Shown here: in pieces, positions 21,176 to 29,367 of the stretch | Layout of the letters: each line of letters starts with the position of its first letter | How positions within the stretch are numbered: position 1 is the first letter of the stretch | NCBI GenBank assembly: GCA_023440965.1 | Contig: JAEZRC010000005.1 | Coordinates: forward strand, 1-43,702 | DNA from: Bacillota bacterium | Lineage (GTDB): Bacteria > Bacillota > Clostridia > Oscillospirales > Ruminococcaceae | Length of the DNA: 43,702 nt | Reading direction: 5' to 3' | The notes under the pieces: model-generated | Told to the model about the DNA's origin: nothing | Databases searched by the model: none | The model's input: the letters and a program-made list of their open reading frames with translations, nothing else | Position numbers and translations under genes: made by a program

Positions 21176-23299
21176 ATGAAAAAATTTATCTTAAGCATTT
21201 TAGCGATTGTGTTGACAATCAACATTTTTATGCCACAAGCTGCACTTGCATTTAGTGGTACAGAAAACTTTTATAGTACTAAAACATTGTCAGATCACTG
21301 GGAATGGACCAAAGACGGAAGTACTGGAAACAATTTTCTTAAAGCAAGTGCTAATACAACAAGTATCAGCATTAACAACGTTGCTTTTTGCCTGGACAAT
21401 GGCAAAGACGCTCCTGCTTCGTCAGGAACAACAGGCACATATTTAGGTGAAGTTGATAACAGTATTTTAAGTGTAATGTACTATGGTTATCCTTATCGTT
21501 CTGCAGCTTCTCTTGGTGCTACAAATAATGAGGTAGCATATGACGCTACACAGTTAGCTATTTATGCTATGCAAGGCACGCTTTCACATGGTGGTGCTGG
21601 TATAGCACAATTTGATCCATTAAGTGATTACAATGGAAATGCTGTTACAATAGCAAAACAGATTTATACAAACGCAATAAACAATCCATATACTCCTACA
21701 AAGACTGCAAACGTTACTGTTACTACTCATAATAGTAATGTTACTGTTGCAGGAAATTACTATAATGTAGGAAGTTACACAGCAAAGCTGAATGGCGTAA
21801 ATGTTACAAACTATACTGTAGATCTTATTCAAGCTCCTGCAGGAACGCAAGTAATCAAAAGCGGTGCAAATTTCTATTTCAGAATACCAACAACAACAAC
21901 TCTTAAAAATAATGTTTTAAGAGCTCAAGTAACAGCTTCTAGCAGTACTCCGTATTTATCATGTGGGATTTACAGCCTAGGTGGTAATTATCAGCGTATG
22001 TCAAAATTACAAGTAACAACACCTACAGGAACAGCAACTATTGATAAAGATTTTCCTGAGCCTATTGGGGAATTATCTCTTGTAAAGAAAGATAATAACA
22101 ATCGATTGTTACCTGGCACAGTTTTTGAGATTGAGCATACAACACTTGGTACAAAGTATCCTTTAATAACTGACGCAACAGGTAAAGCCGAGAAAAAAGA
22201 ACTTGAATTTGGCACATGGAAGATTACTGAAAAACAGGCTCCTGCTGGTTATGATATTGACAGCACACCACAATATGTAACTATTGATGATAGTAATCCA
22301 GTTGCTGCAACTGTAACTTTTATTAACAATGAAAGAACAGGTACTCTCAAGGTCAAGAAGACTACACCAGGAATGGTTAATCTTAATGACCTTGTTTTTA
22401 TTTTATCAGGAACATCTGATAGTGGCCGTGAAATTAATATTGAGGCGACCACAGATAGTCAGGGCATAGCAACATTCAATAACGTTCCAATTGGCACGTA
22501 CACTGTAACAGAAAAAGGCTCAAGCGTTCCATACGCATATATGACAGCAGATCCTGAAAATGTGACAGTACAGTATGCACAGACAACAGATGTTGAGATT
22601 TCCAATGCTGAAAAGACAGGATCTATCAAAGTAAAGAAAACTACACCAGGAATGGTCAACCTTGCAGATCTTGTTTTTATTCTGACAGGAACATCTGACA
22701 CAGGCCGTGAAATTAACATTGAAGCGACAACTGATAAAGACGGTATAGCAAACTTTGAAAACGTTCCTCTTGGTACATATACAATTAATGAGAAAGGCTC
22801 ATCTGTTCCATACGCATATATGACAGCTGACGCTGAAGATGTTGCAGTTGAATATGCAAACACAACTAACGTTGAAATATCGAACGCTGAAAAGACAGGA
22901 ACTATTAAAGTCACAAAAGCAACTCGTCTTATGAAAGATATTGCAAATATAACCTTCGTTCTCCATGGAACGTCTGATAGTGGCCGAGACATTCTCTTAG
23001 AAGCAACTACAGACAAGGACGGTTATGCAAACTTTGATAAGATTCCTCTTGGTACATATACATTAACTGAAAAAGGCTCATCTGTTCCTTATGGTTACTT
23101 AACTGCAGATGATAAAGACGTATCAGTACAATATGCAAGATCAATTGATGTTAAGGTATATAATTTCGAAGCTCCTAAAATTCCTCTTACAAACAGTGTC
23201 AATAACAAAATTCAGACATATTCATTATTTGCTTTAATTTCGCTTGCAGGATTTGTCGGAGTTAGCTCTTACCGAAAGGGGAAGAAACGGAAATGTTAG
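21176..23299 (+). CDS. Thioester-domain adhesin with Cna-B repeats and C-terminal anchor
   Basis: This 707-residue surface protein has a signal peptide (MKKFILSILAIVLTINIF, cut near LAFS) and a thioester domain with the Cys of FCLDNG (Cys72) and the Gln of TQLAIY (Gln126), residues known to form a covalent host-binding bond in Gram-positive TED adhesins. One SpaA-like domain (LSLVKKDNNNRLLPGTVFEI to KQAPAGY) and three 93-residue Cna-B-type repeats follow. The C-terminus has IPLTNS (669-674), a hydrophobic helix and a basic tail RKGKKRKC; the sorting signal is not a canonical LPXTG. The start at 21176 is better spaced from AAGGA than the ATG at 21167. On a conjugative element it may promote mating-pair contact. 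Confidence 0.85.
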   Translation: MKKFILSILAIVLTINIFMPQAALAFSGTENFYSTKTLSDHWEWTKDGSTGNNFLKASANTTSISINNVAFCLDNGKDAPASSGTTGTYLGEVDNSILSVMYYGYPYRSAASLGATNNEVAYDATQLAIYAMQGTLSHGGAGIAQFDPLSDYNGNAVTIAKQIYTNAINNPYTPTKTANVTVTTHNSNVTVAGNYYNVGSYTAKLNGVNVTNYTVDLIQAPAGTQVIKSGANFYFRIPTTTTLKNNVLRAQVTASSSTPYLSCGIYSLGGNYQRMSKLQVTTPTGTATIDKDFPEPIGELSLVKKDNNNRLLPGTVFEIEHTTLGTKYPLITDATGKAEKKELEFGTWKITEKQAPAGYDIDSTPQYVTIDDSNPVAATVTFINNERTGTLKVKKTTPGMVNLNDLVFILSGTSDSGREINIEATTDSQGIATFNNVPIGTYTVTEKGSSVPYAYMTADPENVTVQYAQTTDVEISNAEKTGSIKVKKTTPGMVNLADLVFILTGTSDTGREINIEATTDKDGIANFENVPLGTYTINEKGSSVPYAYMTADAEDVAVEYANTTNVEISNAEKTGTIKVTKATRLMKDIANITFVLHGTSDSGRDILLEATTDKDGYANFDKIPLGTYTLTEKGSSVPYGYLTADDKDVSVQYARSIDVKVYNFEAPKIPLTNSVNNKIQTYSLFALISLAGFVGVSSYRKGKKRKC
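22337..23173 (+). repeat. Three tandem 279-bp Cna-B repeats
   Basis: In-frame units start at 22337, 22616 and 22895, each 93 codons, opening with TG(T/S)(L/I)KV and containing GTSD-GR, EATTD, LGTYT and EKGSSVPY blocks. Units 1 and 2 are clearly closer to each other than to unit 3. Such repeats change number by recombination and set the length of the surface stalk. Confidence 0.9.
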
Positions 23300-23604
23300 T
23301 ATTACATTATAGAAATTCTTCATTAACTTACGATGAATCAAAAAGCTATGATTTAAATGATATAAAATACATAGCAATGAGAGATGATAAAAAGCAATCT
23401 TATGTACTCTGTCGGTACATCCCTGATAATGATAATTCGACCTATTCTCAAAGTGGTTACATTTATGATTCAAAGATAAATGAAAGCCACAAGGTAGTAA
23501 TTATTGCTGTGGTTTCTAATATGATTAAGGTTGAGCAAATTATTGAAAGTTACAGAAAAGCACTTGAAGCATTCCCAGAACATCAAAAGAAAGGAACAAA
23601 ATAA
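23293..23604 (+). CDS. Hypothetical protein, 103 aa
   Basis: It starts inside the last codons of the adhesin gene (7-bp overlap) and ends on the ATG of the next gene, so translation is coupled on both sides. The protein is small, soluble and strand-rich, then helical (EQIIESYRKALEAFPEHQKK). No family is recognised. Confidence 0.65.
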   Translation: MLVLHYRNSSLTYDESKSYDLNDIKYIAMRDDKKQSYVLCRYIPDNDNSTYSQSGYIYDSKINESHKVVIIAVVSNMIKVEQIIESYRKALEAFPEHQKKGTK

Positions 23605-24179
23605 TGGCAAGAAAAAGACTATTTGTTGATATGGATGGTACTCTAGCAAAGTTTCACGATGAAGACAGATATCTTGAAAGAATGTTTGAAAAGGATTTTT
23701 TCAGGAATCTCTCTCCATTTGAAAATCTTACGCAAGGCCTGAATGAATTCTCAGAAGCATATCCTGAAATTGAAATCTTTATTCTGTCAGCTACAGTTCA
23801 GGGTGAGCCACCATATTGTCAAACCGAGAAACACGCCTGGTGCGATAAGCACTTACCTTTCATCGACAGGAAACATCGAATATTTACGCCAGTTGGCAAA
23901 AACAAAACAGAGTTTATTCCTGGTGGGATAGATAAAAATGATTTTCTTTATGATGATTACAACAAAAACCTTGAAGAATGGCAGCAGGCAGGCGGACATT
24001 CAATTAAATGTAAAAATAACATTAACCACAAAGGGTTAATTGGAAGTTTATGGCAGGGAGATATAGTGGATAATTGCAAGACACCAACAGACATTGTAGG
24101 TGATCTTGCTTTTTTTATGGATCTTCCACCACAGGCTTATGATCTGTTCTTATCGAACAATCGAGGAAGGATGAGGTGA
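23604..24179 (+). CDS. HAD-family 5'-nucleotidase-like protein
   Basis: A 191-residue haloacid dehalogenase-type protein: FVDMDGTLAKF at residues 7-17 carries the nucleophile and acid Asp pair, ILSAT gives motif II, and FLYDDYNKNLEEW the motif-IV acidic pair. This matches the 5'(3')-deoxyribonucleotidase-like family often carried by clostridial conjugative elements. It would dephosphorylate nucleotides or a related metabolite; the substrate is not certain. The gene starts at TAATG, overlapping the previous stop. Confidence 0.75.
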   Translation: MARKRLFVDMDGTLAKFHDEDRYLERMFEKDFFRNLSPFENLTQGLNEFSEAYPEIEIFILSATVQGEPPYCQTEKHAWCDKHLPFIDRKHRIFTPVGKNKTEFIPGGIDKNDFLYDDYNKNLEEWQQAGGHSIKCKNNINHKGLIGSLWQGDIVDNCKTPTDIVGDLAFFMDLPPQAYDLFLSNNRGRMR

Positions 24180-24185
24180 CAACAA

Positions 24186-24620
24186 ATGGGATATTCGATT
24201 AGCATATACATAGTGTTTTTATGGATTATTATATTCATAATACATACTGGCAAACAACCGACCACAGATAATAGAGTGCTTAATTTATTGGACAGTTATA
24301 AAAAGAGTGTATTATTTGAATGGAATATGTTTATGATGATATTTGGCGTCTTTGGAATAAAATTTCTTCTTTATGGAGCAGATAATAATCAAATCGTATC
24401 ACATATGAAAACACTTGTCATTTTTATTCAAACGATAACACTTATTTCAGTTGTTTTACTATTTATCCTTGCAATTATAAAATTATTTTTCTCCATAAAG
24501 GAAATAAAAGAACAAAAGCCAGACAAATATGTAAAGTTATACTACACTGCCAAGATAGGACGCATATTTTTAGATTCAATAATCCTTTGTATGCTTTTTA
24601 TCTTACAGTTAAATATATAA
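24186..24620 (+). CDS. Membrane protein, 144 aa, unknown
   Basis: Four hydrophobic segments: the N-terminus (IYIVFLWIIIFII), about 55-70, about 80-105 and the C-terminus (FLDSIILCMLFILQL). A short basic loop lies between the last two. No family is recognised. It is followed by a second membrane protein, so they are probably a cargo pair. Confidence 0.6.
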   Translation: MGYSISIYIVFLWIIIFIIHTGKQPTTDNRVLNLLDSYKKSVLFEWNMFMMIFGVFGIKFLLYGADNNQIVSHMKTLVIFIQTITLISVVLLFILAIIKLFFSIKEIKEQKPDKYVKLYYTAKIGRIFLDSIILCMLFILQLNI

Positions 24621-24631
24621 GGAGGTAAATT

Positions 24632-25168
24632 ATGAAAACATATTTAATTTCTTTAGGTTTGTACGTAGGCACTTTTTTAATTCAAAATATATTTCTTGAT
24701 TTTATTATGTATAGAACATTCCGAAATAGTTATAAAGAATTCCCTGAAATTAAAAACATAAGAAAAAAAGAACGATGGCATAGGTTCGTTGATAATGCAT
24801 ATGCTTTATTTTTCAATACATTTCTTATTTTTTGTGGACTGATGTTCGCTGAGTTGCTACTTAATTACTTTAATAAAACATCAGATGCCGAGATGTCAAA
24901 ATATATTTCTATTTTTATTGGTATAACTATTAATACCATTATATCACTAACAATTATGGCAATTTTAAAAGGTTTTGATAGCGCTAAAATGCAAGATAAT
25001 TTAAGAAAATTACTGTTAGAAAAGAAGAATAGCAATCCTGATTTTCGCATTAAAAGGAATGGATTAATGGTTCAAAAAAAAGAGAGTCCGCTTTCTTATA
25101 TTGTCGAAAATCTATATAAACCAATAATCATAGTTGAATGCCTTATAGTAATTCTAGTAATCAAATAG
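24632..25168 (+). CDS. Membrane protein, 178 aa, unknown
   Basis: It has hydrophobic helices at about residues 1-25, 52-75 and 90-115 and near the C-terminus (PIIIVECLIVILVI), and a cytoplasmic basic loop around 120-160. It is preceded by AAGGAGG. No family is recognised. It may work with the preceding membrane protein. Confidence 0.6.
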   Translation: MKTYLISLGLYVGTFLIQNIFLDFIMYRTFRNSYKEFPEIKNIRKKERWHRFVDNAYALFFNTFLIFCGLMFAELLLNYFNKTSDAEMSKYISIFIGITINTIISLTIMAILKGFDSAKMQDNLRKLLLEKKNSNPDFRIKRNGLMVQKKESPLSYIVENLYKPIIIVECLIVILVIK

Positions 25169-25184
25169 ACAAAGGAGGTAGTTT

Positions 25185-25631
25185 ATGCTTAACCGAGTTA
25201 TTTTAATGGGAAGAATAACACAAGAATTAGACCTGAAGGCAACACCTTCAGGTATTTCTGTCTTACAATTCAACGTTGCGGTTGATCGAGGCTATGTAAA
25301 ACAAGGTGAGGAACGCCAGGCTGATTTCATTACTTGTGTTGCCTGGCGTCAGCAGGCCGAGTTTATCAATAAGCATTTTTCAAAAGGTCGCATGATTGCT
25401 CTTGAGGGCAGCCTTAGAACAAGAACATATGATGATAAAAACGGTGTCAAGCATTATGTAACAGAAGTTTATGTCGATAGTGTTTCATTCACTGGAGAGC
25501 CGAAGCTACAGCAAGGAGCTGCTCCTTCATCGGCGCCACTTCCTCCTAATCCGCAAGCTTCTGCTTCGATAGTCATTGGAGATATATCCGAGTTTGAGGA
25601 AGTAATTAGTGACGGGAATGTTCCGTTTTAA
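25185..25631 (+). CDS. ssb: Single-stranded DNA-binding protein
   Basis: A 148-residue SSB: the OB fold in residues 1-105 (LNRVILMGRITQELDLK, then FITCVAWRQQAEFINKHFSKG and VYVDSVSF), a short Pro-rich linker and the acidic tip ending DGNVPF, close to the usual DDDIPF that recruits replication proteins. It would coat the transferred strand in the recipient and the displaced strand during rolling-circle replication. It starts the ssDNA-processing block. Confidence 0.95.
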   Translation: MLNRVILMGRITQELDLKATPSGISVLQFNVAVDRGYVKQGEERQADFITCVAWRQQAEFINKHFSKGRMIALEGSLRTRTYDDKNGVKHYVTEVYVDSVSFTGEPKLQQGAAPSSAPLPPNPQASASIVIGDISEFEEVISDGNVPF

Positions 25632-25642
25632 AGGAGGCAATT

Positions 25643-25900
25643 ATGACAAGGAAAGTAAAAACCTCAGAAGTAATAACCAAAGACTTCTGGGAAGAGAACT
25701 CAAAAGACTTAATTAATCTGCTATTAGAAAATGGTACGGATAAACAGGATTTAATAAAGACTTTATCTGATTATAAATTAACTCTTTCAATTATCGAAAC
25801 TTCAAAAACAAAAAAATTTTATCCTTGTTCACCAGAGACCTTAAAATCTATTATTCTGACAGCCATAATAGCATTACAGAAAGGAGATTGTGACTTATGA
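25643..25900 (+). CDS. Hypothetical protein, 85 aa
   Basis: A small, mostly helical, soluble protein with no recognised family. It has AAGGAGG before the start and overlaps the next gene by 4 bp (ATGA), so it belongs to the same operon as ssb. Confidence 0.6.
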   Translation: MTRKVKTSEVITKDFWEENSKDLINLLLENGTDKQDLIKTLSDYKLTLSIIETSKTKKFYPCSPETLKSIILTAIIALQKGDCDL

Positions 25901-26109
25901 ATACAAAAATTATTGCTTTAAAAGGGAAAGGAATGTGCCTCAATCAGAAAAAAGAAATAGCAAATTCATCGATTATTGGTAGTGAACGAAATGGTATGGG
26001 TTGTTTCCCCTTTTATCCTCAGTATTCATCAAATATAATTACCGAGGATATATATGATCCAAAGGCAGAATTAATTAAGGAGGTCAAGAAAATATGCAAA
26101 GAGAAATAA
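25897..26109 (+). CDS. Hypothetical protein, 70 aa
   Basis: No family recognised. It overlaps the preceding gene by 4 bp and the next one by 16 bp. AAGGAGG for the next gene lies inside its last codons. The overlaps support real coupled translation in spite of its small size. Confidence 0.5.
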   Translation: MNTKIIALKGKGMCLNQKKEIANSSIIGSERNGMGCFPFYPQYSSNIITEDIYDPKAELIKEVKKICKEK

Positions 26110-26930
26110 AAGCACTTGAGCTTACGGCTTTTCAGCAATCATCTATACTTTATTTTTATGAAGGTTTTTCAGAGGAGAATGAGACGATTACTAATGCTGT
26201 GAAATTAAACCGATTAGAGCAGCTTAGCCAAGCCGAGCTTAAAGAACTTTCTACTGCATTAGATACTGAAACTTTACATTTTACAAATCCTGTTGAAGAA
26301 GATAGTTATACATCTGATGAAATAGCTGATATTATAAAATATCAAGATTGTATCATAAACCTTTCTTCTAAAGTTAACAAGTATCTGAGGCAAGCATATT
26401 CATCTAGTATTTCAGATATCTCAAAAATAGAAAGCAATGTAAAAGAATACTTCCTCAATGATAAGGAAACAACTTCATATATTATTCTTGAACAAAAGGA
26501 TAATTACTCCTTGCTTAAACGTTTTACAAAAGAAAGCAATAATGATCCAACACCATACATAGTTGCTGACTGCGTTCATATTACCAATGATAAAAATATA
26601 GAATGGGACTATGGATATTATTGTCCTAGTCTTAATAATGCTGTGGAATGTTTTAATGAGCATACCTGTAATCTAAACGAAAACTCGCACAATATTGAAA
26701 TAGACGGACATCGAGGAACATGGTATGTTATCGATTCAAAGGAGTATAACAAAGAAAAACTTTTTCTGCTCGAGCATGAGGAATATGGTGATGAAGCACC
26801 TTGTTTGATTATAGACTCAGATAAAAACATCAAGCTTGATAATGTATTTAACGGTTTTGATGATTATGAGGAACATCTTGATTATCTATCAGACGAAATA
26901 ATTTATCCACAACAAAATAGAGGGAGGTAA
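26094..26930 (+). CDS. Conserved conjugative-element protein, 278 aa
   Basis: The C-terminal part (RGTWYVIDSKEYNKEKLFLL, EHEEYGDEAPCLIID and NGFDDYEE) is a block I know from accessory proteins of clostridial conjugative elements, where it often sits in larger YodL/DUF4316-like proteins. The N-terminus is helical and acidic. The function is unknown; an anti-restriction or establishment role is possible. It ends in NRGR, encoded by the ribosome-binding site of the next gene. Confidence 0.6.
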   Translation: MQREIKALELTAFQQSSILYFYEGFSEENETITNAVKLNRLEQLSQAELKELSTALDTETLHFTNPVEEDSYTSDEIADIIKYQDCIINLSSKVNKYLRQAYSSSISDISKIESNVKEYFLNDKETTSYIILEQKDNYSLLKRFTKESNNDPTPYIVADCVHITNDKNIEWDYGYYCPSLNNAVECFNEHTCNLNENSHNIEIDGHRGTWYVIDSKEYNKEKLFLLEHEEYGDEAPCLIIDSDKNIKLDNVFNGFDDYEEHLDYLSDEIIYPQQNRGR

Positions 26931-26935
26931 AAATT

Positions 26936-27232
26936 ATGATGTCTTTTAACAATCCCGATAATCGTTGTTCACTTACAGGGTATATCGTTGGCGATCTGCA
27001 GAGTGTAGATGATTCTAGTCTTGAATTTAAGCTCAACGTAAAACGTAAAACCAAACCAGGCGGAAAGGTCTATTATGATACATTCAACGTTATTGTTTAT
27101 AACAAAAACACCATAGCTTTCTGTAAGAATCAATTACGTAACAATATGACAATTCAGGTTAAGGGAGAAATCCGAAATTGGTTTGATGGTACAATAAAAA
27201 TCTGTTGCGAACAGATTACACTTAAAAGCTAA
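26936..27232 (+). CDS. Second SSB-like OB-fold protein
   Basis: A 98-residue OB-fold protein: RCSLTGYIVGDLQSV, DTFNVIVYNKNT and MTIQVKGEIRNWF correspond to SSB or PriB strands, but there is no C-terminal acidic tip. It is distinct from the full SSB at 25185 and may bind ssDNA without recruiting the SSB-tip partners. Confidence 0.7.
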   Translation: MMSFNNPDNRCSLTGYIVGDLQSVDDSSLEFKLNVKRKTKPGGKVYYDTFNVIVYNKNTIAFCKNQLRNNMTIQVKGEIRNWFDGTIKICCEQITLKS

Positions 27233-27252
27233 TAGAAAGCGAGGAAAAACAA

Positions 27253-27543
27253 ATGGATATTAAAGTTAATGTAACCCCATATGAAAAAGAGGATAGCAAG
27301 GTAAAAGCTTTTGCAAGCGTCGTGCTGGGTGAATGTTTTGCAGTCAATGGTATTAAGGTAATGGAAGGCTCAAAAGGTTTATTCCTGGCTTATCCGAACT
27401 ATAAGAGTGGAGATGAGTATAAAAACATTTGCAATCCAACCACAGCAGAAATGAGAACAAAAATTGAGACTGCGGTAATGGAACAGTATAACGAGAAAAC
27501 TCAAGTGCTTACCCAGTCACAGAGTGTTCAGAGAGGAAGGTAA
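27253..27543 (+). CDS. SpoVG-family protein
   Basis: A 96-residue protein of the SpoVG family (IKVNVTPYEKEDSKVKAFAS, GECFAVNGIKVMEGSKGLFL, AYPNYKSGDEYKNICNP), an RNA/DNA-binding regulator in Firmicutes. Copies on conjugative elements are common and sit, as here, with SSB and Toprim genes. The extra tail VLTQSQSVQRGR is not part of the usual fold. Confidence 0.85.
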   Translation: MDIKVNVTPYEKEDSKVKAFASVVLGECFAVNGIKVMEGSKGLFLAYPNYKSGDEYKNICNPTTAEMRTKIETAVMEQYNEKTQVLTQSQSVQRGR

Positions 27544-27546
27544 ATC

Positions 27547-28044
27547 ATGTCATATGTAAAAATACTTATCACAACACCAAAGGAAGAGACAACAACAGCA
27601 TTTGATGTTGAAGAATTTAAACAGTATATTGACAATGATACATATAACAAATTTACTACAGATAAGAATTTTACTGACAATTTCAACAGCCATACACCAA
27701 ACAATTCTAATTATAGAGCAGAAATATTAGAGGTAACCGCCACAAAACCTTTTGTAGATGATGCTACAATGGATCGGCTTACATTTGCTGAATATGCATT
27801 GAACTGCTATAGTAATCCTGAAAACGTTCTTGACAACATCTCTAATAAACTTTACCAATACAAACAGCTTTTTGGTGGACGAAAACTACAGCTTAATAAT
27901 ATGGATAGTATTCAGCATGAAAAAGGTGTATTAAAAAATTATTACAAGGATTTTCAGCAACGGAATGCAGAATATACCGAAAAGAAAAGCAAGGAGCTCG
28001 TAGAAATTGTAATGGAACAGGCTAACAAACAACGTGGGAGGTGA
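27547..28044 (+). CDS. Hypothetical protein, 165 aa
   Basis: A soluble alpha/beta protein of unknown family, with a basic helical C-terminus (NAEYTEKKSKELVEIVMEQA) and an RGR end. It lies 3 bp after the SpoVG-like gene and 6 bp before the Toprim gene, so it is part of the same tightly packed operon. Confidence 0.6.
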   Translation: MSYVKILITTPKEETTTAFDVEEFKQYIDNDTYNKFTTDKNFTDNFNSHTPNNSNYRAEILEVTATKPFVDDATMDRLTFAEYALNCYSNPENVLDNISNKLYQYKQLFGGRKLQLNNMDSIQHEKGVLKNYYKDFQQRNAEYTEKKSKELVEIVMEQANKQRGR

Positions 28045-28050
28045 TAACCT

Positions 28051-29064
28051 ATGACAAAAGATGAGTATAAACAGAAGGAACAAAAAGAGCATAAGGAGTA
28101 TGTTCATTATTCTGTAAATCAAAGGCAACAGGCTCGTGATACCGATATTATTGAGTTTCTCAGATATTATGAGGGATTTACATTCACACGTGCAGGAAGT
28201 GGTTGGCGTTGCGATCAGCACAATAGTCTAGTCATAAATAAAAACCGCAAGATGTGGTATTGGAACTCCACTCATGAAAATGGTATTACTGCAGTAGATT
28301 ATTTGCAAACAATACACGGAAAAACCTATTTGGAAGCTATGGATATTCTCGTTGGTAAAGACAGAGCAGAAATTCCAATAGCTCCAAAGCTTACGCAACA
28401 AGAAAAAGATGCAGACAAGGAATTGCATCTACCTGATAAGTGCAAAGATGGATATAAAAGAGTTTATGCATATCTGATTAAATCAAGGTGCCTTGATCAG
28501 GAGATTGTTGATTACTGTATAAAAGAAAAAATCATCTATCAGGATATTAAGAACAATGCTATATTTGTTGGATATGATGAAAACAAAAAGCCTCGGTTTG
28601 CCTGTACCCGTGGTACATTATCAGAACATCAATTCCGTGGTGACTGCAAAGGAAGTGACAAAACATATTCTTTTAAGATTGATGGATCTTCTCCTGAAAG
28701 ACTATACGTATTTGAAGCACCGATAGATCTGCTTAGTTACATATCCATTTCAAAGAAAAATGATCCGAATCAGTCTTGGAAAAACCACAATTTCATATCC
28801 CTATCGGGAACAAGTGATATAGCACTTGAGAATTATTTAGAGCGTAACAAAAATGTTACCTCTATTATTTTTTGCCTTGATAATGACGAGGCAGGAAATA
28901 AAGCAAGTGAGGATTATATTAAAAAGTATTCTGAAAAGGGATACAGAGCTTTGAGAAAAGCACCAAAAGGTAAAGATTTTAATGATGATCTTGTTAAGTC
29001 TTTCCCACAAAAGCAGAAAGAGGGTGACGCTGTATTAGTACAAAGTCAATCACTCTCAAGATAA
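28051..29064 (+). CDS. DUF3991 / Toprim primase-like protein
   Basis: A 337-residue protein. The N-terminal DUF3991 region (residues about 25-110) includes GSGWRCDQHNSLVINKNR and WYWNSTHENG, a zinc-finger-like primase module. The C-terminal Toprim domain has FEAPIDLLS, SLSGTSD and CLDNDEAGNKA with the metal-binding DxD-like acid pair. Such proteins probably prime second-strand synthesis after transfer. It ends in QSQSLSR. It starts behind GGGAGGTGA. Confidence 0.8.
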   Translation: MTKDEYKQKEQKEHKEYVHYSVNQRQQARDTDIIEFLRYYEGFTFTRAGSGWRCDQHNSLVINKNRKMWYWNSTHENGITAVDYLQTIHGKTYLEAMDILVGKDRAEIPIAPKLTQQEKDADKELHLPDKCKDGYKRVYAYLIKSRCLDQEIVDYCIKEKIIYQDIKNNAIFVGYDENKKPRFACTRGTLSEHQFRGDCKGSDKTYSFKIDGSSPERLYVFEAPIDLLSYISISKKNDPNQSWKNHNFISLSGTSDIALENYLERNKNVTSIIFCLDNDEAGNKASEDYIKKYSEKGYRALRKAPKGKDFNDDLVKSFPQKQKEGDAVLVQSQSLSR

Positions 29065-29092
29065 CAAAATTAATTAATAGGAGGAAATATTT

Positions 29093-29308
29093 ATGACAAA
29101 TTTAATGGGTTGGTTAGAAAAATTACAAGGATATGCTACACAGATAGGTTGGGGTGTCTGTCTTTTATGTGTAATCATTCTCTCAGTTGTATTTTTTACT
29201 GGAGGAGCTAATGGAGCTCAAGGCGGTAAAAAATGGGCAATTAATATACTTTTAGGTATCGCAGTTCTTTCTTTTGGCGTTTCAATAGTACTCTCTCTTA
29301 AAGGATAA
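29093..29308 (+). CDS. VirB2/TrbC-like pilin subunit
   Basis: A 71-residue protein with two hydrophobic helices (GWGVCLLCVIILSVVFFTGG and WAINILLGIAVLSFGVSIVL) around a short basic loop GAQGGKK. This is the plan of VirB2-like pilins, such as the Maff2-type small proteins that precede VirB6 and VirB4 genes in Gram-positive elements. A terminator follows at once, which would give this gene extra transcript, as expected for a structural subunit. Confidence 0.65.
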   Translation: MTNLMGWLEKLQGYATQIGWGVCLLCVIILSVVFFTGGANGAQGGKKWAINILLGIAVLSFGVSIVLSLKG

Positions 29309-29319
29309 GAGAGCAATAC

Positions 29320-29352
29320 AAAAGCCCGGATTTTATCGTCCTGGGCTTTTTT
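29320..29352 (+). terminator. Intra-operon terminator after the pilin gene
   Basis: AAAGCCC (29321-29327) pairs with GGGCTTT (29343-29349), followed by T. It separates the pilin gene from virB6, so it may be a partial terminator that sets high pilin to low channel-protein ratios. Confidence 0.75.
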
Positions 29353-29367
29353 AAGGAAGTGAGTTCA

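Noticed and set aside
22459..23016. 185-residue minus-strand frame
   Set aside because: It is antisense to the Cna-B repeats, repeats with the same period and has no start signals.
22337..23173. CRISPR-like repetition
   Set aside because: The repeats are 279-bp in-frame protein domains without spacers. No short-repeat array exists in the window.
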